Source: Saccharopolyspora elongata
Lineage (GTDB): Bacteria > Actinomycetota > Actinomycetes > Mycobacteriales > Pseudonocardiaceae
Reading direction: 5' to 3'
Length of the DNA: 64,000 bases
Assembly (NCBI RefSeq): GCF_004348985.1
Contig: NZ_SMKW01000012.1
Coordinates: forward strand, 1-64,000
The notes beneath the pieces were generated by a model that worked only from the letters and a program-made list of their open reading frames with translations, ran no database searches and was not told the origin of the DNA. The position numbers and the translations under genes were made by a program. This document shows, piece by piece, positions 25,507 to 34,463 of the stretch; position 1 is the first letter of the stretch; the number at the start of each line of letters is the position of its first letter.

Positions 25507-26718
25507 GTGACCTCCCTGGTACTGCGCAACGCCCGGCTGCTGGACGTCGAAACCGGTGACTACCGGGAAGCCGACCTGGTCTGCGCCGACGGGCTGATCG
25601 CCGAGTCCGGTGGCCGCGCCACCGGCCCGGCCGGTGCGACCGAGATCGACCTGCGCGGCGGGTACGTGCTGCCGGGGCTGATCGACGCCCACGTGCACGT
25701 CGCGGGCATCACCGCCGACACCACGGCGTTGCGCGGCTGGTCGCCGAGCTACATCGCGGCCGGGGCGGTGCGCAACATGGGCGCGATGCTGGACCGCGGG
25801 TTCACCACCGTCCGCGACGTCGGCGGCGCGGACTACGGGTTCGCCGCCGCGCAGGTCGACGGGTTGATCCGCGGGCCGCGGCTGATCTTCGGCGGGAAGG
25901 CGCTGAGCCAGACCGGCGGGCACGGCGACAAGCGCACCGCCGGGGTCCGCGTCTACGACGACCACCCGTTCTGCGGCGGTTCCAGCCGCATCGCCGACGG
26001 CGTCGACGGGGTGCGGCTGGCCGCGCGGGACGAGCTCCGCCGCGGCGCGCACCACATCAAGGTGATGGCTTCCGGCGGGGTCGCCTCCCCCGCCGACCAC
26101 ATCGACTCGACGCAGTACTCCATGGACGAGCTGCGCGCGATCGTCGACGAGGCGAACGCGGCCGGCCGCTACGTGACCGTGCACGCCTACCCGCCGGCGG
26201 CGATCAACCGCGCGCTGGAGGCCGGGGTGCGGTGCGTCGAGCACGGGAACCTGCTGGACGACGAGGGAGTCCGGCTGCTCGTCGACAACGGCGCCTTCCT
26301 GGTTCCGACGCTGGTGACGTACTGGGCGCTGCAGCGGGAAGGCATGGACCACGGCCTGCCGAAGGGCAGTTGGGAGAAGGTCGCGCAGGTGTTCGAAGGC
26401 GGGCTCGGCGCGCTGGATCGCGCGGTGCGCGGCGGCGTGAACGTCGCCTTCGGCACCGACCTGCTCGGCGGCATGCAGCGCTACCAGAGCGAGGAGTTCC
26501 GCATCCGCGCCGAGGTGCAGCGGCCGCTGGACATCATCCGCTCCGCGACGGCGGTGGCCGCCGACCTGGTGCGGATGCCCGGCCGGATCGGCACGCTCTC
26601 CCCCGGCGCCCACGCCGACCTGATCGTCCTGGACACCGATCCGCTGGCGGACATCACGGCCCTGACCAAGCCGCTGCGCATGGTCGTCCAGGCGGGCGAG
26701 ATCGTCCACCAGCCCTGA
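25507..26718 (+). CDS. Metal-dependent amidohydrolase (Xaa-Pro dipeptidase/imidazolonepropionase-like)
   Basis: A 403-residue amidohydrolase-superfamily enzyme. Metal-site motifs are in order: DAHVHVAG (HxH), HHIKVMASGG (Lys, probably carboxylated), VHAYPP, EHGNLL and FGTDLLGG (final Asp). This group includes organophosphate-acid-anhydrolase-like prolidases and other N-acyl amino acid hydrolases, so the substrate is open. GAAAGGA precedes GTG 25507. It follows the AbgT gene and may hydrolyse what that carrier imports; the gap of about 130 nt allows its own promoter. Confidence 0.82.
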   Translation: MTSLVLRNARLLDVETGDYREADLVCADGLIAESGGRATGPAGATEIDLRGGYVLPGLIDAHVHVAGITADTTALRGWSPSYIAAGAVRNMGAMLDRGFTTVRDVGGADYGFAAAQVDGLIRGPRLIFGGKALSQTGGHGDKRTAGVRVYDDHPFCGGSSRIADGVDGVRLAARDELRRGAHHIKVMASGGVASPADHIDSTQYSMDELRAIVDEANAAGRYVTVHAYPPAAINRALEAGVRCVEHGNLLDDEGVRLLVDNGAFLVPTLVTYWALQREGMDHGLPKGSWEKVAQVFEGGLGALDRAVRGGVNVAFGTDLLGGMQRYQSEEFRIRAEVQRPLDIIRSATAVAADLVRMPGRIGTLSPGAHADLIVLDTDPLADITALTKPLRMVVQAGEIVHQP

Positions 26719-26727
26719 TCGGGAGCG

Positions 26728-27291
26728 TCAGCTCGCGGGACGCCACATCGGGTAGAGGCTGGGGCCGCCGGGGAGGACGGTCGGGTCGCCGTGGTCCTGG
26801 AAGCCCAGGCGCAGGTAGAGGTTCCGGCTCCGGGCGCTGCTGGCCTCCAGGTACGACGGCATCCCCTCGGCGTCCCACCGGCGGAGGGCGCCGCTGAGTT
26901 CCCGGCTTCCGACGCCGGTGCCCTGCACCGCCGGGTCGACGCCGATCAGGGCCAGGTACTCGTGGGGGTCGCGCGGGTGCCGTTCCGCGCTCAGGGCGCC
27001 GAACTCCCGGAACCGGTGCGCCCGGTCCCCGGCCAGGTCGAGCAGGCGCTGAGAGTCGGCGTCGTCGAGCATGCTCGGCGGCCCGGTGCGCGCCGCGAGC
27101 CAGACCTGCACCGCGAGGCCGTCCGCGCCGCTGATCACCCGCCCGGCCGCACCGGCCTGCGCGAGGACCATGACGAACCACTCTCGGTACACGTGGTGCC
27201 GGTGCTCCGGGTCCGGCAGCAGCCACCGGGCGAACGCGTCGTCGGCGAACGCCCGCAGCAGCGTGCGCACCCGGACGTCCTCAGTGGACAT
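26728..27291 (-). CDS. GNAT family N-acetyltransferase
   Basis: A 187-residue GNAT protein. The acetyl-CoA binding motif appears in LALIGVDPAVQGTGVGSRELSGAL (motif A, R/Q-x-x-G-x-G replaced by QGTGVG), followed by motif B, YLEASSARSRNLYLRLGF. It is last of three minus-strand genes and overlaps the end of the permease gene by 11 nt, suggesting coupled translation. Its substrate could be an amine or amino acid imported by that permease, which is only a guess. Confidence 0.85.
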   Translation of the reverse strand: MSTEDVRVRTLLRAFADDAFARWLLPDPEHRHHVYREWFVMVLAQAGAAGRVISGADGLAVQVWLAARTGPPSMLDDADSQRLLDLAGDRAHRFREFGALSAERHPRDPHEYLALIGVDPAVQGTGVGSRELSGALRRWDAEGMPSYLEASSARSRNLYLRLGFQDHGDPTVLPGGPSLYPMWRPAS

Positions 27292-28759
27292 CAGCGGGCT
27301 CCGCGTCGGCCTGGACGGTGGTGGCGCGGGCGCCCATCCCGATCCGCGCGTAGGCCTCCGGCCGGAACCGCTTCAGCACCGCGCCCCAGCCCGCGCCGAG
27401 CGCCAGCACGACCACGAAGCCCAGCGGCAGCGCCCACGCGGCCGGGTCGCCGTCGGGCACGCCGAGCACGGTGCCGAACGACGTCACCGTCAGGACCAGC
27501 ACCACCGCGAGCACCGCGGCGGCCAGCGCCGGTGCGACGGCGGTCCGCCACCGGCCGTGCCCGTGGTCGCGTTCGCGGATGAAGTAGCCGACGACGGCGA
27601 TCGAGGTCAGCAGCACCAGCGTCAGGACGCCGAGCGCGCCCACCGAGGCACCCCAGAAGAACAGGTAGGTGATCGGGTCCAGCCCGGTGACCGCCACCAG
27701 CACCACCACGACGGCCACGATCGCGGTGGTGGTCAGCGAGCCCGCCGCCGGGGCCGAGGTGCGGGAGCTGGTCGTCCCCCACCAGCGCAGGCCGACGCCT
27801 TCCCGGCCCAGCGCGAAGAAGTACCGGGCGCAGACGTGGTGGAACGACAGCGTCGCGGCGAACAGGCTCGTCACGTACAGCGCCGAGCCGATGGTCACCA
27901 GCACGCCCGGCAGCCGCTGCCCGGCGAGCACGAAAAGCAGTTCCGTGGAATGGGTCTCGGCCTGCGAGACGATGGCGTCCGGCCCGGTGGCCACCGTCAT
28001 CGCCCAGGTCGACAGCGAGTAGAGGCCGCCGATGACGACCAGCGAGATGTAGGTCGCGTAGATCACCGTGCGCGGGTTCTTCGCCTCCTCAGCGAGCACC
28101 GTGGAGTTCTCGAACCCGATGAAACCGGTGAAGGCGATCACCAGGATCACCCCGGCGGCGCTGGTCATCAGCTGGGCCGGGTTGAGGGTGTCCAGCACGA
28201 CGCCGGCGGCCGACGGCGCGGACACGAACGCCGCGTCGTAGACCAGGATGATCGCCACCTCGGCGAGCAGCAGCACCCCCAGCACCCGCCCGTTGACGTC
28301 GATGCGCAGCATGCCGAGCACCGCGATCAGCGCCAGGCCGGCGGCCGAGAGCACCCACCACGACACCTCGGCGCCGCTGATCTGCTGCACGAAGGCGGCC
28401 GCGCCGACGCCGAACCCGCCGAGCAGGCTGGCCAGGATCATCAGGTAGGAGACGAGCGCGAGGCCGCCGGCCGCGGTGCCGGCCACCCGGCCGAGCCCCT
28501 TGGCCACGTAGGCGTAGAACGCGCCGGCGTTCTCCACGTGCTGCGACATCGTGACGTAGCCGATCGCGAACAGCCCGAGGATCAGCGCGATCGCCAGGTA
28601 GCCCAGCGGGATCCCGGTCACCCCGGACACCGCGAACCCGCTGACGGCACCCCCTCCGACCACCGTTTCCGGGGCCGCGGCGGCGACGGTGAAGAACACG
28701 ATCGACGTCACGCCCAGCCGGGCGCGGGCCAGGGCTGCGGAGACTTTGGACGGTGGCAA
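27281..28759 (-). CDS. APC superfamily amino acid permease
   Basis: A 492-residue transporter with about 12 to 14 membrane segments. The first segment has the unwound-helix glycine region of the APC family (FFTVAAAAPETVVGGGAVSGF), and GFIGFENSTVLAEEAKNPRTV is a conserved loop after segment 6. The TTG start has AGAGGAG upstream. It lies between a GPP34 gene (20 nt upstream) and a GNAT gene (overlap). Specificity is not evident; cationic or neutral amino acids or amines are typical. Confidence 0.85.
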   Translation of the reverse strand: MPPSKVSAALARARLGVTSIVFFTVAAAAPETVVGGGAVSGFAVSGVTGIPLGYLAIALILGLFAIGYVTMSQHVENAGAFYAYVAKGLGRVAGTAAGGLALVSYLMILASLLGGFGVGAAAFVQQISGAEVSWWVLSAAGLALIAVLGMLRIDVNGRVLGVLLLAEVAIILVYDAAFVSAPSAAGVVLDTLNPAQLMTSAAGVILVIAFTGFIGFENSTVLAEEAKNPRTVIYATYISLVVIGGLYSLSTWAMTVATGPDAIVSQAETHSTELLFVLAGQRLPGVLVTIGSALYVTSLFAATLSFHHVCARYFFALGREGVGLRWWGTTSSRTSAPAAGSLTTTAIVAVVVVLVAVTGLDPITYLFFWGASVGALGVLTLVLLTSIAVVGYFIRERDHGHGRWRTAVAPALAAAVLAVVLVLTVTSFGTVLGVPDGDPAAWALPLGFVVVLALGAGWGAVLKRFRPEAYARIGMGARATTVQADAEPADVH

Positions 28760-28778
28760 CGCTCGCTCCTCTGCGCTC

Positions 28779-29477
28779 TCAGTGCCTCGGGGTTATCGCG
28801 GACTGGCCACGGGCGGCGCCCACCTCGCTGACCAGGGTCCGCAGCGGGCCCGGGATGCGCGGCTCCCAGGACTCCATCCGGTACTCGCCCTGCCTGGTGA
28901 CGTGCTTGGCGAGCCGGATCTGGCGCAGCACGCCGGTTTCCCGCAGCAGCAGCGCCAGGGTGATCTCGGCGAGCCGGGCCGGGATGGTGATCATGCCGCT
29001 GCCGCTGGCCGTTTCGGCGCCGGTGAACAGCGTTTCCAGGTCCACCTCCGGGTTGCGCACGCCGTCGTCGGTGAGCCTCCAGGCCGCGGCCGACCCGCCG
29101 CGCCAGCCGCCGGACACCGGCACCTCCCGGAGCACGTCGGTGATGGTCAGCCGGGCGCGCACCTTCTCGGTGGCGGTCTGGCTCAGGTACTCCAGCCACG
29201 TCCGCACGTCGTGGCCGGACTCCTCGCGGATCTCCCGCAGGATCGCCCAGGACAGGAAGTCCGGGCAGCGGCCCTTGCCGCTGGGCCGGACGCTGGGCGT
29301 CACCGAGACCTCCTCTTCGAGGATCAGCTCCGCCAGCAGCCCGCCGGCGCAGCCGAGCGCCACCAGCGAGCCGTCGATCCTGGGCGAAAGGCGCTGTTCC
29401 CCGGTGTGCGCGGCCAGGAAGAACCGGTCCGCCACGCGCAGCGGGATGCGCGCGGGATCCTGCCCGGAAACCGTCAA
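28779..29477 (-). CDS. GPP34 (Golgi phosphoprotein 3-like) family protein
   Basis: A 232-residue mostly helical protein matching the GPP34 family. The early segment DGSLVALGCAGGLLAELILEEEVSV is characteristic, with a middle beta-hairpin region and a late LAEITLALLLRETGVLRQI helix. Eukaryotic GOLPH3 binds phosphatidylinositol-4-phosphate; the role of the many actinobacterial paralogues is unknown. The start is a TTG after GGGGGTGGG and is uncertain. It is first in a unit with an amino acid permease and an acetyltransferase. Confidence 0.75.
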   Translation of the reverse strand: MTVSGQDPARIPLRVADRFFLAAHTGEQRLSPRIDGSLVALGCAGGLLAELILEEEVSVTPSVRPSGKGRCPDFLSWAILREIREESGHDVRTWLEYLSQTATEKVRARLTITDVLREVPVSGGWRGGSAAAWRLTDDGVRNPEVDLETLFTGAETASGSGMITIPARLAEITLALLLRETGVLRQIRLAKHVTRQGEYRMESWEPRIPGPLRTLVSEVGAARGQSAITPRH

Positions 29478-29679
29478 CGCCCACCCCCGGCCGAAGTGCT
29501 GATCAACACGCGGTCGCTCCCGTCCGACGCAGCGGCCTACCAGTCAATCCCGCGAGTTCGGACCGTGTCCGAGCCAGCGCACAGAGTAACGTACGTGAAG
29601 CATTGTTCAAGATAGCCGTCCAGCACTGCGCCGACCGACCCGCCCGCGCGGGAATCGACGCTCGTCCCGCGGCGTTGAC

Positions 29680-29699
29680 TTCGACTTAACGCGAAGTTT
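29680..29699. promoter_or_regulatory. Inverted repeat upstream of ABC exporter gene
   Basis: ACTTCG (29680-29685) and CGAAGT (29694-29699) form a perfect 6-bp dyad around an A/T-rich centre, about 50 nt before the start codon. It could be an operator; the MarR regulator at the other end of the exporter gene has a different palindrome in its own promoter, so the cognate regulator is unclear. Confidence 0.3.
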
Positions 29700-29746
29700 C
29701 AGGATGGTGCTCGACCGCGTTGGACCGCTTGAAGAGGACTGCGAAC

Positions 29747-31624
29747 ATGACGGTGACATGGGAGACGATGCGCTCCTTCGCCAGTGACGAATCCGTGACC
29801 CGGCAACGCCTCTCGCCCGGGCTGGCCCGGCGCATCTTCCGCTACGCCCGGCCCTACACCCGCGACATCATGCCCTTCCTGGCGCTGGTGGCGTTCGCCG
29901 CGGTGCTCGGCATCGTCAACCCGCTGCTGTTCAAGGCGATCATCGACGACGGGATCGTGCCGCAGAACATGGGCGTGATCGTCTGGCTGGCGGTGGCCGT
30001 CGCCGGCGTCGCGCTCCTGGAGGCCGCGACGTCGCTGCTGCAGCGCTGGTACTCCGCGCGGCTCGGCGAGGGGCTGATCTACGACCTGCGTTCGGAGGTC
30101 TTCGACCACGTGCAGCGGATGCCGGTGGCGTTCTTCGTGCGGGCGCAGACCGGGGCGCTGGTCAGCCGGCTCAACAACGACGTCATCGGCGCGCAACGGG
30201 CCCTGACCAGCACGTTGTCGTCGGTGGTGTCCAACGTGCTGAGCCTGGTGCTGGTGCTGGCCACCATGTTCACCCTGTCCTGGCAGATCACCCTGATCGC
30301 GCTGGCGATGCTGCCGCTGTTCCTGCTGCCGGTGCGGTGGATCGGGCGGCGGCTGCAGCGGGTCACCCGGGAGCAGATGAAGGTGGACGCCGAGATGAGC
30401 TCGCTGATGACCGAGCGCTTCGGCGTCGCCGGGGCGATGCTGGCCAAGCTCTACGGCCGCGCCGACGAGGAGTCCGAGCGGTTCTCGCGGCGGGCGGTGC
30501 GGGTGCGCGACATGGGCGTGGTGTCGGCGATGTACAGCCGGGTGTTCTTCGTCGCGCTGACGCTGCTGGCGTCGCTGGCCACCGCGGTTGTCTACGGGCT
30601 CGGCGGCGGGCTGGTGCTCACCGGGGCCTTCGAGCTGGGCACCCTGGTGGCGCTGGCAACGCTGCTCAGCCGCCTGTACGGGCCGCTGACCGCGCTGTCC
30701 AACGTGCACGTCGACGTGATGACCGCGCTGGTCAGCTTCGACCGCGTCTTCGAGGTGCTGGACCTGCGGCCGATGATCCAGGAGAAGCCGGCCGCGAAGC
30801 CGCTGCCCGCCGGGGCTGCCGACGTCGAGTTCGACGCGGTGTCGTTCCGCTACCCGGCGTCCAGCGAGGTTTCGCTGGCGTCGCTGGAATCGGTGGCGCG
30901 GCAGGACAACGCGCCCGCGCACGACGTCCTGCACGACATCTCGTTCCGCGCCGCGCCGGGCCAGACGATCGCGCTGGTCGGCCACTCCGGCGCGGGCAAG
31001 ACGACCATCACCAACCTGGCCGGGCGGCTCTACGACGCGGATTCCGGAGCGGTGCGCATCGGCGGCGTGGACGTCCGCGACGCGACGCTGGCCTCGCTGT
31101 ACTCGACGGTCGGCGTGGTCACCCAGGACTCGCACCTGTTCCACGACTCGATCCGCGCCAACCTCACCTTCGCCCGGCCCGACGCGACCGACGAGGAGCT
31201 GACCGAAGCCCTGCGGACGGCGCAGCTCGGGCACCTCGTCGCGTCGCTGCCGGACGGGCTGGACACGGTGGTCGGCGACCGCGGCTACCGGCTCTCCGGC
31301 GGCGAGAAGCAGCGGCTGGCGATCGCGCGGCTGCTGCTGAAGGCGCCGCCGATCGTCGTGCTGGACGAGGCGACCGCGCACCTGGACTCGGAGTCCGAGG
31401 CGGCGGTGCAGCAGGCGCTGAAGACCGCGCTGTCCGGGCGAACGGCGCTGGTCATCGCGCACCGGCTGGCCACGATCCGGGAAGCGGACCGGATCCTGGT
31501 GGTCTCCGGCGGGCGCATCGCGGAGCAGGGCACGCACACCGAGCTGCTGGCCCGCGGCGGCCTGTACACCGAGCTCTACCGCACCCAGTTCGCGCAGCAG
31601 GACGACACCGACGAGGCGGCGTGA
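29747..31624 (+). CDS. ABC exporter, fused membrane and ATPase domains
   Basis: A 625-residue half-transporter: six membrane helices (about 30-330) then an ATPase domain (about 360-600). The ATPase has Walker A GHSGAGKTT, Q-loop VTQDSHLF, signature LSGGEKQR, Walker B IVVLDEATAHLD and the H-loop IAHRL. An insertion of about 25 residues follows the first beta strand of the ATPase domain. It should act as a homodimer or pair with another half to export a lipid, peptide or drug. ATG 29747 has AGAGGA upstream. It converges on a MarR gene 6 nt away, a common pairing for drug-responsive exporters. Confidence 0.9.
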   Translation: MTVTWETMRSFASDESVTRQRLSPGLARRIFRYARPYTRDIMPFLALVAFAAVLGIVNPLLFKAIIDDGIVPQNMGVIVWLAVAVAGVALLEAATSLLQRWYSARLGEGLIYDLRSEVFDHVQRMPVAFFVRAQTGALVSRLNNDVIGAQRALTSTLSSVVSNVLSLVLVLATMFTLSWQITLIALAMLPLFLLPVRWIGRRLQRVTREQMKVDAEMSSLMTERFGVAGAMLAKLYGRADEESERFSRRAVRVRDMGVVSAMYSRVFFVALTLLASLATAVVYGLGGGLVLTGAFELGTLVALATLLSRLYGPLTALSNVHVDVMTALVSFDRVFEVLDLRPMIQEKPAAKPLPAGAADVEFDAVSFRYPASSEVSLASLESVARQDNAPAHDVLHDISFRAAPGQTIALVGHSGAGKTTITNLAGRLYDADSGAVRIGGVDVRDATLASLYSTVGVVTQDSHLFHDSIRANLTFARPDATDEELTEALRTAQLGHLVASLPDGLDTVVGDRGYRLSGGEKQRLAIARLLLKAPPIVVLDEATAHLDSESEAAVQQALKTALSGRTALVIAHRLATIREADRILVVSGGRIAEQGTHTELLARGGLYTELYRTQFAQQDDTDEAA

Positions 31625-31630
31625 GGGTTT

Positions 31631-32122
31631 TCAGTCCCGTTGCGGCGGCGCGGTGGTGAGGTTCCCCTCGGGGTCCAGGTGCGCGAGCATGGCGGCGCAG
31701 AGCTCGTCGAGCTGGCGCACCTGGGCCTCGGAGAGGCCGTCGAAGATCAGGTCGCGGACCTTCTCCACGTGGCCGGGGGCCGAGGCGACGAGCTTCTCGT
31801 AGCCGGCTTCGGTGAGCTCCGCGACGTTGCCGCGACCGTCGGAGCACGCGCGCTGCCGCCGCACCCAGCCCTGCTGCTCCAGACGGGCGACCACGTGCGA
31901 CACCCGGGACGGCGAGGCGTTGGACCGGGCCGCGAGTTCGCTCATCCGCAGCGCGCGTTCCGGGTGCTCGCTGAGCATCGCCAGCACCCAGTAGCCGAAG
32001 TGGGTCAGGCCGGCGTCCCGTTGCAGCTGGTTGTCCAGCGCGGCCGGGACGACGGTCATCAGGGCGGCGAACTTCCGCCAGGCGCACTGCTGGGTGTCGG
32101 TCAGCCATCGGGTTTCGGTCAC
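31631..32122 (-). CDS. MarR family transcriptional regulator
   Basis: A 163-residue winged-helix regulator. The DNA-binding part includes RMSELAARSNASPSRVSHVVARLEQQGWVRR and a wing with ACSDGRGNVAELTEAG (about residues 65-115). GTG 32122 is preferred because the longer TTG start at 32158 lies inside a perfect palindrome that looks like its operator. It is convergent with the ABC exporter gene, which it may control indirectly, and downstream of the PHP gene on the same strand. Confidence 0.88.
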   Translation of the reverse strand: MTETRWLTDTQQCAWRKFAALMTVVPAALDNQLQRDAGLTHFGYWVLAMLSEHPERALRMSELAARSNASPSRVSHVVARLEQQGWVRRQRACSDGRGNVAELTEAGYEKLVASAPGHVEKVRDLIFDGLSEAQVRQLDELCAAMLAHLDPEGNLTTAPPQRD

Positions 32123-32142
32123 CCGATCAGCATACCCGGACA

Positions 32143-32162
32143 GTATTTGAACTTTCAAATAC
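32143..32162. promoter_or_regulatory. MarR operator candidate
   Basis: GTATTTGAACTTTCAAATAC is a perfect 20-bp palindrome (9-bp arms, 2-nt centre), AT-rich in a GC-rich genome, 20 nt before the GTG of the marR-like gene. MarR proteins bind palindromes of this size in their own promoters, so autorepression is likely. Confidence 0.65.
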
Positions 32163-32213
32163 CATGCGTGATCAGCTGCGGAGCGATCCGGCGGGGATCG
32201 TAGTGCGCTCGGC

Positions 32214-33203
32214 TCACCGCCGGGCCAGCAGGTCCTCGGCCGGGAGCGCGTTGATCACGCGGTCGGCGGGCACCTCGCACTCCTCGGCCCGCGCGCATCC
32301 GTAGGCCAGCCAGTCCAGCTGGCCCGGGGCGTGCGCGTCGGAGTCGATGCTGAACGCGCAGCCGATGTCGCGGGCGAGCCGGATCAGCTCGCGCGGCGGG
32401 TCCAGCCGGTCCGGCCGGGAGTTGATCTCGACCGCGACGCCGTTGTCCCGGCACGCCTCGAACACCGCCACCGCGTCGAAAGTGGACTGCGGCCGCTTCC
32501 TGTCGCCGATCAGCCGCCCGGTGCAGTGGCCCAGCACGTCCACGTGCGGGTCGGCCACCGCCGCGCACATCCGCCGCGTCATGGCCGGCGCGGCCATCCG
32601 CAGGTCGGAGTGCACGCTGGCCACCACGACGTCCAGCTCGGCGAGCAGGTCCTCGTCCTGGTCCAGCTCGCCGGCCGACAGGATGTCGACCTCGATGCCG
32701 GTGAGGATGCGAAACGGCGCGAGGCGCTCGTTGAGCTCCGCGACCACCTCCAGCTGCTGGCGCAGCCGGTCGGCGGACAGGCCGCGGGCCACCGTCAGCC
32801 GGGGCGAGTGGTCGGTGAGCACCATCCACTCGTGCCCGAGCTCCCGCGCGGTGATGGCCATCTCGGTGATCGGGCTACCACCGTCGGACCAGTCGGAATG
32901 GGTGTGGCAGTCGCCGCGCAGCGCCGCGCGCAGCCGCTGCCCGTGCTCGGGAAGGTCCACTTCGGACCGCAGGCGCGCCAGGTAGTCCGGGATCTCGCCG
33001 CGGTGCGCGGCCTCGATGACGGCGGCGGTGGTCTTGCCGATGCCCTCCAGCGCGGTCAGCCGCCCGGACGCCACCCGCTGGTCCAGGTCCGGGAGGTCGT
33101 CGACGACCGCGGCGGCGCGCCGGAACGCCCGCACCCGGTAGGTCGGCGCGCCCTCGCGCTCCAGCCAGAACGCGATTTCGCGCAATGCCCGTGTCGCATC
33201 CAC
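32214..33203 (-). CDS. PHP-domain phosphoesterase with helix-hairpin-helix N-terminus
   Basis: A 329-residue protein. Residues about 1-90 resemble the polymerase-X helix-hairpin-helix region (LREIAFWLEREG, RAFRRAA, LTALEGIGKTTAAVI). Residues about 95-310 form a PHP domain with metal motifs GDCHTHSDWSDG, LTDHSPRL, GIEVDIL, ASVHSDL, DVLGHCTGR and IDSDAHAPG. In bacterial PolX these two parts flank a polymerase domain, which is missing here. It may be a DNA-end or nucleotide phosphoesterase. GTG 33203 has AAGGAC upstream. Confidence 0.82.
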   Translation of the reverse strand: MDATRALREIAFWLEREGAPTYRVRAFRRAAAVVDDLPDLDQRVASGRLTALEGIGKTTAAVIEAAHRGEIPDYLARLRSEVDLPEHGQRLRAALRGDCHTHSDWSDGGSPITEMAITARELGHEWMVLTDHSPRLTVARGLSADRLRQQLEVVAELNERLAPFRILTGIEVDILSAGELDQDEDLLAELDVVVASVHSDLRMAAPAMTRRMCAAVADPHVDVLGHCTGRLIGDRKRPQSTFDAVAVFEACRDNGVAVEINSRPDRLDPPRELIRLARDIGCAFSIDSDAHAPGQLDWLAYGCARAEECEVPADRVINALPAEDLLARR

Positions 33204-33329
33204 GCCGTCCTTGGTAGCCGGTGCCGGGCCGGAGCGCCACCGGCGATTCGCCCCGGGGTCTTGGCCGCGGGCGGGCCCGCGGCGTTAGATGGCGACTGGA
33301 ACGGTTCTCCGAGAGGCGCGAGGTGCAGA

Positions 33330-34397
33330 TTGCAGCAGTACGAAGTGGCGGTCCTGCCCGGTGACGGGATCGGCAACGAGGTCATGCCGGAAGCGTTGCG
33401 GGTGCTCGAGGTGATCGGCGCGAAGTACGGGGTGCGGTTCGACTTCCGGCACTTCGACTGGAGCTGCGAGACCTACCGCAGCACCGGCCGCATGATGCCC
33501 GCCGACGGGCTGGACCGGCTGCGCGACCACGACTCGATCCTGCTCGGCGCGGTCGGCTGGCCCGGCGTGCCCGACCACATCTCGCTGTGGGGGCTGCTGC
33601 TGCCGATCCGCCGCGAGTTCGACCAGTACGTCAACCTGCGCCTGGTGCGGCTGCTGCCGGGCGTGACGCCGCCGGTGCGCGACAAGGAGCCCGGCGACAT
33701 CGACTTCTGGGTGGTCCGGGAGAACACCGAGGGCGAGTACTCCCAGCTCGGCGGGCGGCAGGGCGAGGGCACCCCGAACGAGATGGTGCTGCAGACCGCC
33801 GCGTTCACCAGGCGCGGCACCGACCGCATCATGCGCTACGCCTTCGAACTGGCCCGCAAGCTCGGCAAGCCGCACGTCACCTCGGCGACGAAGTCCAACG
33901 GCATCTACTACTCGATGCCGTACTGGGACGAGCGGTTCGCGGCCATCTCCGCCGAGTACCCGGACATCACCGTCGACCAGGACCACATCGACATCCTGTG
34001 CGCGCGGTTCGTGATGACGCCGGAGCGCTTCGACGTGGTGGTCGCCAGCAACCTCTTCGGCGACATCCTCTCCGATCTCGGGCCCGGCGTGACCGGCACG
34101 ATCGGGGTCGCGCCGTCGGGCAACATCAACCCGGAGCGCGACTACCCGTCGACGTTCGAGCCGGTGCACGGCTCGGCGCCGGACATCGCGGGCCGGGGCA
34201 TCGCCAACCCGATCGGCCAGATCTGGTCCGCGGCGATGATGCTGGACCACCTCGGCCTGCCGGAGGCCGGGGCCGACGTGGTCCGCGCGATCGAGCAGGT
34301 CCTGACCAACGCGTCGGCGCCGCGCACCCCGGACCTCGGCGGCAAGGCCACCACCGAGGACCTCGGCAAGGCCGTCGCGACCGCTGTGCAGGGCTGA
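33330..34397 (+). CDS. Tartrate/D-malate-type dehydrogenase (isopropylmalate dehydrogenase superfamily)
   Basis: A 355-residue NAD-dependent beta-decarboxylating dehydrogenase. The superfamily motifs are LPGDGIGNEVMPEALRVLE, the DFWVVRENTEGEYS loop and NLFGDILSDLGPGVTGTIGVAPSGNINPE (segment about residues 232-262). The VRENTEGEYSQLGGR loop and the GAVGWPGVPDHISLWGLLLPIRREF segment favour tartrate dehydrogenase/D-malate dehydrogenase over LeuB. The only in-frame start is TTG 33330, with GAGG 6 nt before it. A strong hairpin follows the gene. Confidence 0.82.
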   Translation: MQQYEVAVLPGDGIGNEVMPEALRVLEVIGAKYGVRFDFRHFDWSCETYRSTGRMMPADGLDRLRDHDSILLGAVGWPGVPDHISLWGLLLPIRREFDQYVNLRLVRLLPGVTPPVRDKEPGDIDFWVVRENTEGEYSQLGGRQGEGTPNEMVLQTAAFTRRGTDRIMRYAFELARKLGKPHVTSATKSNGIYYSMPYWDERFAAISAEYPDITVDQDHIDILCARFVMTPERFDVVVASNLFGDILSDLGPGVTGTIGVAPSGNINPERDYPSTFEPVHGSAPDIAGRGIANPIGQIWSAAMMLDHLGLPEAGADVVRAIEQVLTNASAPRTPDLGGKATTEDLGKAVATAVQG

Positions 34398-34409
34398 CCG
34401 GCCGGCGCC

Positions 34410-34452
34410 GGTTTCGCGGGAGACCGACGGTTCAGTCGGTCCTCGCGAAACC
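34410..34452. terminator. Bidirectional terminator hairpin
   Basis: GGTTTCGCG (34410-34418) pairs with CGCGAAACC (34444-34452), and inner GACCGAC pairs with GTCGGTC across the loop GGTTCA with a small bulge. It lies between convergent stops at 34397 and 34464 and can serve both genes. Confidence 0.75.
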
Positions 34453-34463
34453 GCGCCTGGCGG

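Noticed and set aside
32123-32158. Longer TTG start for the MarR gene
   Set aside because: The start codon would lie within a perfect operator-like palindrome; GTG 32122 gives a normal MarR N-terminus.
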